Assembly: GCA_021234535.1 (NCBI GenBank)
Contig: CM037832.1
Span: forward strand, 9,307,575-9,371,574
Source: Stichopus chloronotus
Taxonomy: Eukaryota; Echinodermata; Holothuroidea; Aspidochirotida; Stichopodidae
Length of the DNA: 64,000 nt
Reading direction: 5' to 3'
Shown here piece by piece: positions 27,872 through 37,646 of the stretch (its first letter is position 1; each line of letters starts with the position of its first letter). Made by a program: the position numbers and the translations under genes. The notes under the pieces were generated by a model. That model searched no databases. It worked only from the letters and a program-made list of their open reading frames with translations, and was not told the origin of the DNA.

Positions 27872-27943
27872 GATAATGATAATCTTTTAAATAATAAAAA
27901 AAAATGACGATGATAATCTTTTAAATAATGGAAAAAAAATGAT
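27872..27943 (+). repeat. about 35-bp A-rich tandem duplication
   Basis: Two near-identical copies of a segment containing TGATAATCTTTTAAATAAT followed by an A8-A9 run and ATGA. Confidence 0.85.
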
Positions 27944-28273
27944 AAAAATTAGTCATTAGTTGCACCATATGGGAATGCTTATGTGTACCAGTCAGCATTT
28001 GATACTGGCACAGCTAAAAGTGGTCTAAATTCTCTTTAAATAGGATGAAATATGGTGTGAAAGGTGTCATACAAACAAATGGCAAGATGAAAACCTTATG
28101 AAAGAGAAGTCACTTCAGATTGCCCAAAACACTGATTACCACCAAACTGCATTTATAGTACAATTATGTACTTTCTTTAATCCTTCTTTTGCCCTTGTGT
28201 ACTTTCTTTAACCCTTCCAATTCTAAAATGCTAAACTACAATACATTTCATCTGCTTTAACACATCTCTGCAG

Positions 28274-29676
28274 GAGAATGGTCCAGCAGCGCAGTCCTCG
28301 CAATTGATGACCGAATCAGGGAAGTCATGCCATCCACCAGATGAGGAGCGTGATGAAGTCACAGGAGGAGAAGAGGAGGATGGAGATGACGAGAAGAGGG
28401 ATGACATGAAAGGTGGCGACTGCACTGTAGTCACCGACAAAAATCCTGAATTTTCCAATGTGGAGATTAAAGTTAAAGATGCTCATGACACAGATCTTTC
28501 AAAGACCAGTCCACAGACGGACAGAGAGACGGAAATGTCAAACAAAATGTCCGAGCTGTCAGAGGACCTTCCTCGTAACAAGAGGGGTGGAATAGACATT
28601 ACGACAGGAGTTGGGGTGTTACCCCAAAGAGGAATGATGAAAATCCTCAGTGACAGTGATGACAGGGACAACAAAAACAGTCTTTCAGAGGAGACAGAGC
28701 TAAAGGAGATCCTGAAAGGGAAGGAGTCAGAAATTCAGGAGAAGGGAGATGATCAGATGGAAGTGGGAGAGATTCAGACCAGAAAGCTGAGAAGCAGCTC
28801 CATGCAAGGTAAGACCAGCAAAGATGAGAGCCCAGCAGACAGAGAAGGTAAAGATATTGGCAGTGAGAGGTCAGACATATCAACAAAGTCAGATGAAGAT
28901 GATACACCAGAGGAAACCAATAAAAACAGCATCCAGAGACAATCGTCACCAAAGTCCAACAGCCCTTCAAAGTTGTCGAAGTTACAGCCGTACAAGACTA
29001 CCAATTTGAGGTATTCCCAAACAAGTCAAGACTGTGAAGACGGAAAAAATTTCCTACAGTTCTGGCAGTAACCCAGCCAAGCCTCAGGGCAGTCTGCGTG
29101 CACCCCAGTGGAGCAAGACAGATAAAGTGACCACTGATCATCAAAGCAGTCATAAAAGTAGTGAAAAACAGAGTGAACCTTACAGAATGGATGACAATGT
29201 TCCAAAGCTGGATAATCCTAGCAAGCTTCCACCCACAAAGAGGCATAGCAGTAATGAAAATGTATCTCTTTCATCCAAAAATGTGAAAACTGAATCTGCT
29301 TTTACCAGCAAAGACAATACGGTTCAAGGTGGCAGCAGTGGAAGCAGGCCCCCGGGGGCCAACCGACCGCCAAAGCCTCAGAGGCCACAGAGTGCCATCT
29401 CTCAGTCGAAGCTGATGGCACCTACCGGTTACTCTAACCTTGCCCAGAGAAAGGCAATCGAAAGAGCACCGGAGGGAATACTCTCTGATTCCTCTGATGG
29501 TAAAAGCGTGGACGACAACGGTAACTCAGTCCACCGGTGGTTCTGCCGAAAATATCAACGCCAATGTGAGGAGTATTCCCGGGGTCACCAAAACCAGTGG
29601 CAGCAAACTGCCCAAAGTCAAGCAGACCAGCCGTTTGCCCCGGGGCCGGGGCATTCCCAGGATGAATCCCAGATGA
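28274..29676 (+). CDS. terminal coding exon of serine-rich gene, two apparent frameshifts
   Basis: The exon follows CATCTCTGCAG and continues phase 0 from exon 4. The first frame runs from ENGPAAQSSQLMTESG to a TAA at 29069-29071 and is rich in Glu, Asp, Ser and Lys, with blocks such as GGEEEDGDDEKRDD, so it is probably disordered. Near 29007-29068 coding character moves one base ahead (GIPKQVKTVKTEKISYSSG, then KPQRPQSAISQSKLMAPTG). Near 29520 it moves one base ahead again (STGGSAENINANVRSIPG, SGSKLPKVKQTSRLPRGRG) and ends at TGA 29674-29676. The last part has SKLP and SRLP patches, relatives of the SxIP motif that binds EB proteins. The shifts could be sequence errors, a decayed allele, or, for the first, a 49-bp intron at 29011-29059 (GTATTC to CCTACAG), which restores the frame. 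Family is uncertain; a CCSER-like or other microtubule-tip protein is a guess. Confidence 0.75.
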
Positions 29677-29869
29677 TGTTTTAATTTATTCAGTGGCTCT
29701 GTGGTGAGATACCAGTAGATCTTACTTAATTTAATCTTGCAGACTCTGAAATGATTATGAATAATCAGTCTTGTTCTTTCACTTTCCTGATTTTTTTTTT
29801 CTTTCCATCGTCTTTTTTGTCTTGCAGTATCAAACGAAATAAGGATAAAAATTGCATCATATGTGTTCA

Positions 29870-29875
29870 ATTAAA
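29870..29875 (+). terminator. candidate polyadenylation signal ATTAAA
   Basis: ATTAAA lies about 195 bp after the last stop codon and is followed by a T/G-rich stretch. It is the first such hexamer I noticed downstream; cleavage there is inferred. Confidence 0.3.
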
Positions 29876-32800
29876 TCTTGTCTGCTTTATATGGTATAAG
29901 TAGGCTTTAGTGTCTTAAGAGAATCAGTCTTCTTTTCTTGTAGTAATTGTCGCTGTAAATCTTTTGTACATAGCCGTACGACTTCATCTTGCTCAAGTTT
30001 TCTTTACAATATCAATATGCCGCATAGAAGTTGTGAATCACTTTTTCTCTCAATAGTCATCCTTTAAATCCAAAAAGGGTAATCCATTTACATTCCTGTG
30101 TATATTTGCCAAATTAAGAAATTACTCTTCTTAAAAAGTATTTGCATATTTCTCTTTGTTTTGGGCTCTTCACAGAATTATATTTTGTTGCTTGTGCTTG
30201 CTATTCTTGCTCATAGAAAATTGTTTTTTCATAATTTATACATGCTCTGTCTTGCTTCTAGAAGTTTACTTCTTTGTGATAAAGACTTAATATGGAGATA
30301 CATCGTGAAGAAATAATTAGTGGCAAAACAATTAGAAAAGGTAACTGGCATAAAGGGCAGCAGGTAGTCTAGAAAAACTAGCTCAGGTTAGATGGAAGTC
30401 TCCACTTTCAGCTGAAAAGTTGGTGGTAGTATGCTTGGCATGTTGCTTTCCCTTATATACATTCATGTCAGATAAGCATGTACGGTGCATTTGATATACA
30501 GAGATTATGTGAATTTGACATTGAAGGAATGCATTGCATCATAGGAGGCTTCTGTCCTTAAAAAAAAGAAGAAGAAGACAAAAAAAAACAAAAAAAAAAC
30601 AGATTTCTGCTACCTTTGTGGGGATATGTATATAAACACTTGCTTATTGGTTGAACTTGCGTTACATTACATGTTGTTATTCTACTCCCAATTCAGTAGC
30701 ATCACATTGTCCTAGCATGATTTTTTTTTTCTTTCTGCTTTCATACCAAAAGTCTAATGTTCTCATGAGCTTGAATCAACTGTTTAAATCCCATCGCTTT
30801 TCAAAGCAGCCACTGTCACTTTCATCAATGGCAAAGAGGTAGTCCGTCCATGTGCAACCTTGCGTGTACATCAAAGATGAAAGAAAAAGTCAAGATGGAA
30901 CATAATCTTATCCTTCTGGTTTTCAGCACACACGGCATCACTTCAACATCAATGAAGATGCCATAATTGTATAGCTTGTTAACTGACGGGATGTGAAATG
31001 GATATTTTTTTGTTTTGTTCAAACAAGTCCAAACAAAGGTCTGCGTACCACTTACAGCTAGTCATCTGGATGATCAACATCAGATTTTGGTTTCAGATGT
31101 TACCTTTCATGATTTTGTAATATTGCCAGTCCAGATCAAATATAACCAAATTATGCTGTCTCCATTTGTTCAAATAAATTTGAACTCTGTGACTGTTTTA
31201 CAGTGTGTGGACTTTAAGATTAAGGTGGTCACTAGGTATCTTTGTAGCTTCTTTTCAGGATGGGTTTTAGTCACAATGACAAAAAAGTTGCAACTGTATG
31301 AAAGTAACTTTATATTCCCCCCCCCCCCTTTTGTATTTTTTTTCTTGAGTCAATGCACATCTTTTTTTTTTTTCACGTGTTCCTACAGTTACAGTGACTG
31401 GTTGATGACGTGAAATGATCATGGTTTCATCTGCTTCTCTTCATTTTTTTTTTTTTTTTTGGTTTTTTGTACACTGTCAACACCTCTTATGATTCAGTGC
31501 TTTATTTCATTCCATTCATCAGTCTATTAAAATATTCCAAAGATTGTTCACTTTTCATCTTGTTTATTACATTGATGCTATGTTTGTTGGTTCAGCTTTG
31601 CTCTTCTATTGTCAAGTATTTGTTGTTCCCCCCCTTTTGTACTACATAAGCCTTTCAATAACCATGAAAAGCTTCTTCTATCAGTAATTGGATATTTTTG
31701 TGTCCCTGTTTCTTTATGGTTTGTTTTCTACTTTCTTTTTTTTTAGTACAGACTCTTTTAATGTTACAGGTCTTAATGGTTACAATAAATCACATTGGCA
31801 TTGTGACTTAATGGAACAGTGTCTGCTAGAAGGGAGATTTAAGTCACTGCTGACAGAGACATTCTCCAAGTCATTCTGTTAAAAATCCTTTTTTGAAAGC
31901 TCTTGTGTAACAAAATATTCATTTTAGGTGTATCTAGTCGTTAATCAGCATCTTCTGCTAATCATGTCATCCTCCTGCCATCCCCACTGTCTATATTGTT
32001 TTGTTTTTTTTTTGTGAGGGGGAGGGGTTGGAGTGTGGTGCCTTTGTTCCACCCTCAAAATCTTGAGCTCCCCGTAATGTTTGTTGCTTTCATGGGTGTA
32101 GATGTTTGTTTAAAGAGAAATTTCAACTCAGAGAAATTTTGTTGATCATATATCATATGAGTAAGGCACTCATTTCACCTTGTCACTATTTCTAACATTT
32201 CTTCATTCTTCTCTTTTTCTTTGCTATTGCTAAACATGGTAACTGATAGCTGCTCACTGTACATCTAATATTGCAGCTGTGTTGATGATATCTCACCAAA
32301 GGTCTAAGGCCTTGCTTAATATGTGCAAAATGAATTTGTATTTGATTCAATGTATTAGAAGTAATATCAACCAAAGTGAAATTAAAACATTCTCCTTGAC
32401 CTTAACAGGCCACAATTATGAAACCGGTTTTTAATCATTTGTGTTAAAGCATCGATCTTACATCTTTCGAATTTGTTTATCTTTCTTACTTTCTTTTTCT
32501 TTCCTTACCTTTGGAATGAGGTCTGTTGTAATTGTCCCTTCACTATTGTTCTGTCTTGAGGGAAAGACCAAGTTGCGAAGGCACTAATTCACTGGAATTT
32601 GCACAGCTTTTAGAAATTTTGGCATCATTCTTCCACATACTCAGCAAAAGAAACTTTGAAGAAAGTATTAAAGTGAGTCGCAGTGCTCTCCAAGGATTTG
32701 AAGAGAAGGAGCATGGCCATGCTTGAAGCTCTTATGCTATGGCAAAGCAATTGGTGGGGAGGAGTGTCAGTGGACTCAGTTAAACCTCACATTCAAACAC

Positions 32801-35172
32801 TTTTTGCAATTGTTATGCCAGAAGATACAAAATGGGTCCATCTAAAGACAATGTCTTGCTTTATATGGGAATGGCAGTAAACTTATCATTTTTTTTGGGG
32901 GGGGGGGGGACCAAGTGGAGCTTTTGCAGGAGATGGGAATTTTTAGGGGGTGGTCACTGTTTCAGTGGTGGCAATTTGTAACTCAGGGCAGTCTGTCTCC
33001 CTAAAGACCCTATGGGGAACTCATGAGTAGGGAATGGAATTTTAGTTCAGTTGAGAGCAGGTAATGTGAAAATTACACATTAACTTTACCTTTAGAAATA
33101 TGTGCCATTGTCAGACGGATATGTTGAATTGTTTGTAGAAAGTAAGTCACAGAAAAGATGTTTAGCTCAACTGTGTATTATGCAGAAACTGTCCACACTG
33201 TGGATCAATTGTAAAAATGTGATTACCTTTTCTAGCAGAACATTCCATGATGTAAAGTTCTTGATGCTGACTATAGCACATTTTCATTACACGTCACTAG
33301 TTTGATGAATATGGTGGACAGAAAATATAAACACAGAAGAGCAAAATATTTGGTGATGGACAAAGGAACAGTTGAGGACTAAAGAATGTCGTCAGTGGAA
33401 ACAAGATCAATCTATTGCTAATGTGAAGGATGGTTATTAATAGACGCTTCTTCAGTCACATGACTATGCCATCATTCAGGACTCAAGATTTGATAAAGAA
33501 GGAAGCGGGTCTTTACGAGGGGTTAAAAGAACGAAGTTTCATCTTTTGTACAGATAAGGTACAAATGAGTCATGTGAAGGGCGGCAATTTAATGTGTAGG
33601 AGTCATCCTAGCCTGTTGCAAAGTTGGTCACAAAATCAAGGATATATTGACTTTGTAGACTGTCTTGCAAAAAAAAAACATAGAGCACCAACATGGTCTG
33701 ATTCTGCACCTGTTATTTTCTCTTCTCTCTTCATTTCTTAACTTCAGGTGTTTCTTTAATGTTTCTTTTGTCTATTAATCACTTTCTGATTTTTTCACAA
33801 ATTCGTAATTTGTTTCCATAGATTAGAGTCAGGTGATAGCTAGAAGAGAGAAACAATTATTGTAGCAGATAGCTTTTGAAATTGTGCAATATTGTTGTTG
33901 CTTGGTACATGTGTACAAACTTTGTGAGTGTAAAGCATTTACATTTATGGCACAAGTTTTGTGTGATGGGTACAGAGTCAGACTAAAAGCTGTCGTGCTA
34001 TATGAAAATCTTTCCAAAGATTGGTAATTAACAAAGTTAAATTTATTGTCTCATTTAAACATTTATCCTTTCAGAATCACTTTATTTTTTATGAAATATC
34101 ACAATTTGTTATCACTTTATTGTTTGATAAAGAAGATGGACAAAGGAGAATTATGTCCTGTAAGGTTCGTTGTTTAAGATAATGTTGATCTGTCTAACAT
34201 GTTAAGATGCAATACAAACACCTCTGCAATATGCTGTGGGCATGGGGGTGCTCCCTCTCACTGGGAGCTGATATATCTAAATAAAGTGGGGAGGTGATCA
34301 TCGGTTCTTTTTGTTGTTTTGTAACACTGAAGGTTGGAGAAATCCACTTCTTCCATAAATTAAATGCATGTTCAGTTTTTGTGAACTTCTTGTTCCTACA
34401 GTAGCCAGTAATTGTTGGGATATCCTCCTATTTCAGGATGGTAATTTTATAGCTTGGTGAAATAAGTAGCTGGTGTTATTTTGAAATCACTATGTACAAT
34501 GAATCTGTCAACAAGAGTGGTGAAATTCACTCACTATCATGTTTAACTTTGTGCAGACGTTCCTTACATTTTTGCAACGATGTATGCGTATACAACCGTC
34601 TTACTGGGATAACAGACAAAATTATTTTTAAATTATTTTCAGTGACAAGTAAGTAATTGTGCTAAATGCTCTTTATTTTGCTATTAATACATACATGTTT
34701 AAATGTTTGTGACCTCATGGTTGATGGTACTTTCACTGTTGAACCTACCGTATGTGTGATTGTGAAAAATCAAGAAAAATATTAACAGCATTGGCAAAAT
34801 AATCTTGTCTCAAATTGTGGTCTTTATTTTACAATGACTCCTTTAGAAAGTACTGTAATTGATCTAGCAAGATGGTTGTCACAGTAGGTGGGAGAGGGGT
34901 TCATGTCCTACTCCAGTCCTTATCTTCAGAGAGGCAGTGCCTCTGTTGCATAATTCCAAATTCCAATTAATATATGGTACATTTTATGGAATGTTATTCA
35001 GGTTAATGTACCAATTTAACTATCCCCCATATTCTGTTGACTGCAGGCTTCCTTCTTACTTTGAAAAACCTGATAATACCCCAGCACATCAACTTTGTGT
35101 TCTTCCCATTTCTCTCAGCAATTGAAAATGGTTTCTACCAGCAAGACCCAGCAAAAGCCCTCATGGAAAGTC

Positions 35173-35222
35173 CAGGGTTTCTCAACCCTTTTTGGTTTCT
35201 ATGACGATCGTAACCCAAATTT
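35173..35222 (+). mobile_element. single terminus resembling a hAT (Charlie-type) element
   Basis: The start CAGGGTTTCTCAACCCTTTT closely follows the CAGxGGTTCTCAACC termini of Charlie-group hAT elements, and is followed by a CGATCGTAACCC stretch where such elements carry a similar GACC segment. No matching opposite terminus or 8-bp duplication was found in the next few hundred bases, so the element is probably a fragment. Confidence 0.4.
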
Positions 35223-36390
35223 TGCAGTTCTTAATGGTGTTTCTGTGTGTGCATTTGTGATACCTATCTTGTACACATGATACCTCTTTCCCTTTAAAAC
35301 AAAGAAAACAAAAGAAAACCTCAGGAATTCCTATTTATAGTTGTGATGTGAATGCACAGAACTGTTAGCACGTGAAGTCTACAGTTTTTGATAGCGGTCA
35401 AAGGTCATTCAAAGTGCACAGACCTCTGCATGTAAGAATGTGAGGGACAAAAGGTACGATATGATCTTAGGTCCTCAAATTGTGTGTAATACATATCAGA
35501 AATGTAGGCAGTGGAATATATGTCATATATGATTTATCAAGGCTGCAAGACATAATCAGATCTGGAGGAGATTTTCAGTGGGCCTTACAGTTTTCTGAGA
35601 GCTTTAGAGAACACCAGTGCCAAGTTTAAAGACCTTGTTTTATACGTGCAGCAGCTAAACCAGTCATATAGTGCTTCCATGTCATAGGAACCCTATGTTC
35701 ATCCATAATTGCTGCCAATATCGGTTGCCCTGTTAATGCTACTCCTTCCAACTTCAGATTCGCCCAAACAAGACTGGCTAGGTTTGTCTTATGTTGATAC
35801 TTCAGTGCACTGCTCTATGGATGGTGGGAGTATGAATACCGAAAGTGGAAAAAGTTTGACAGAGGAATCTTAAAAAAACTGAATCAGGTCAACCTGCAAC
35901 CTCAGCTCAGTAAGGTATAGATTATAGATAATGTAACCTGTGGTATTGAATTCCTTTAACCAGCATGTCAACAAGTAGTAGCCCTCCTGTGGATTGTCAC
36001 AAGTACTTCCTTATCCTTAAGAAAAATATGGATTCCAGGTATGCACTCTGTATAGGCCTACCAAATAATTGAGGCACCTTATACCCAACAGTTTGTAGAA
36101 AGGTCTTACAAAATATCCTCATTTTGAAAATTGAAGTTTCTTTTGATAATACTCAAAACCCTTTTACTGTTCCCCTTTCAGCCACTTCTATACAAGATGA
36201 CAATAATGAATTAATGTAAACCCTACAGGACTCTTACAGGGAAATGTCTCCTGCAAATTGACGCCATCATTCAAGGTCAACTGAACTTTGAAACTTGGGA
36301 TTCCTAATACCAATATCATCATTAACATTTGCAATTTCTGAGACCAGCTAAAACCTTATCATGTATCTCTTTGAAACTCAGCTGCTTGAA

Positions 36391-36567
36391 AGGTAAAATT
36401 TTGAGACAGAAAGTCTAAATCCTGAGATTGAAAGTCAAAATTTTGAGATCATAAGTCAATATTTTGAGATGAACAATTTTCAGATATGAAGTGAAATTTT
36501 TAAGATTAAAAGTCAAAATTATAGGAAAAAGTTCGAACTTTTGAGATTGTCAAAAAAGTCAAAACTG
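36391..36567 (+). repeat. degenerate AAGTCAAAATTTTGAGAT minisatellite
   Basis: About six diverged copies of a 25-30 bp unit built on AAAGTCAAAATTTTGAGAT. Each unit contains an internal AAAATTTT near-palindrome. It lies about 0.9 kb upstream of the Sel1-repeat gene. Confidence 0.8.
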
Positions 36568-37304
36568 TTCAGATAAGAAAATCCAAAGCTTGTTATACTA
36601 TTTTGGCCACTATATAGTCATTAAGGTGAGTCCGGTAGGCCTAATTTTTATTCCCAGGATGAACGGAAGGAAATAGATTTTTCACAAAAGATTAAAATTG
36701 TCTCTTAATCAAGGTAAGGTTCATGATTTAGGGTTATGTAATCTGGGATATTTAGTATGATCTTCAGTCAGAATTACAAAACAAGGTGGTTGCCATACTT
36801 TTGGAATTATTGGTTTGGCCTATTTCCAAAAAGCTGATTCGACCATTGGCATGTGTTACCCTCATTCGCCTGGGGAATAAAATTGTCCGAGCGTCCAGAG
36901 GAGAAGTTAATTCTGAGCCCTCATCATAAAATGTTTCTCTAGCCCTAGATAAGTAAATTATGAAAATGTTCCGTTCAATTTACAGAAGAAAAACCACACA
37001 GATGCATCATAATTTGCCTTGAAAAATTCACATTCCCTTCGTTTTCCGGAAAATAATAAAATGAGTTTCGCGGGTTTTACTGCTGCAATGAATTGCAGAA
37101 CACGACCCTTCGATTTGTTCTCTTTGGTAAAACCATCGTCAACCTGCATTTGGCGAAAGTTTTTACTTCTACATATTCATGGCGTCCTTCACCACAGAGC
37201 TCCGTGATAATCATAGAAATAATCTAGTTCATTTGAAGATATTCATTTAGCCCATGGAGCTATCACAAAATATTCCGTAATAGCTCCATGTTTAGACCCA
37301 GCTG

Positions 37305-37339
37305 CAGAGCCATATATCCGTATATACAGCATGGCTCTG
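37305..37339. mobile_element. CAGAGCC hairpin element, copy 1
   Basis: A 35-bp sequence starting CAGAGCCAT and ending ATGGCTCTG; with one extra base on each side the arms are 10-bp perfect inverted repeats (37304-37313 and 37331-37340) around a 17-nt loop. Its left part, CAGAGCCATATAT, is shared with the copies at 59925 and 61143. No target duplication is visible here. It lies about 110 bp upstream of the Sel1-repeat gene start, so it may sit in the promoter or 5' UTR. Confidence 0.55.
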
Positions 37340-37451
37340 CGGGCGATACTTCTCTAGGCACGGTGTACGATCTTTCTAGCTCTAGAAGTTCTTTGCTTCC
37401 GTTCGTCACATGCCAATGACTCATAAATCGATTGTTTTCATTGACAACAAG

Positions 37452-37646
37452 ATGGCGTTCGAAGAAAACGAAGGGTTGCGTTATAGAAAAACATCACTGG
37501 ACGAGCTAGCTGACGAAGAGGAGGAAGAGAAAACTGCATGGACTGACGAGTCTGGACCAGAAGAAGATCCAGCATTACCATTTAAAGGAAAAGTTTACCT
37601 TGCTAGAAAGAAGAAACCAGATTCAACTTTAACTACGTTTCTCGAG
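37452..37646 (+). CDS. Sel1-repeat membrane protein, exon 1
   Basis: The exon encodes residues 1-65 of a 188-residue protein. The chosen ATG has A at -3 and G at +4 (CAAGATGG); an in-frame ATG 42 bases upstream (37410) is the alternative and would add 14 residues. The N-terminal part is acidic (ELADEEEEEKTAWTDE) and then basic (YLARKKKPDS) just before the membrane segment that exon 2 encodes. The exon ends at CTCGAG before GTTCGT, a weaker than usual donor, accepted because it leaves phase 0 and matches the acceptor at 41930. The acidic then positively charged flank suggests a soluble, probably cytosolic or matrix-facing N-terminal tail; compartment is not determined. Confidence 0.75.

Larger units (their letters stand above)
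8411..28273 (+). other. 19.9-kb intron between exons 4 and 5
   Basis: Both flanking exons are phase 0, so they splice together without a further exon, although skipped or alternative exons cannot be excluded. The interval holds an ATC microsatellite (8696-8731), a GATC-rich degenerate minisatellite (about 11420-11725), a 25-bp tandem duplication (16235-16277), a GTCT microsatellite (about 16484-16501), a G9 run near 22443 and an A-rich duplication (27872-27943). Two candidate micro-exons (23171-23199 and 26427-26460) were tested; neither keeps the frame. Confidence 0.55.
29876..37300. other. intergenic region between the two genes
   Basis: About 7.4 kb with no supported gene. It holds long T or A runs (for example 31447-31461), C10 near 31318, G12 near 32895, one end of a hAT-like element at 35173 and a degenerate minisatellite at 36391-36567. 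The open frames here are low-complexity or lack any family resemblance. Confidence 0.5.

Noticed and set aside
31015..31413. 132-codon plus-strand frame
   Set aside because: It runs through C10 and T-rich low-complexity sequence and has no domain-like pattern.
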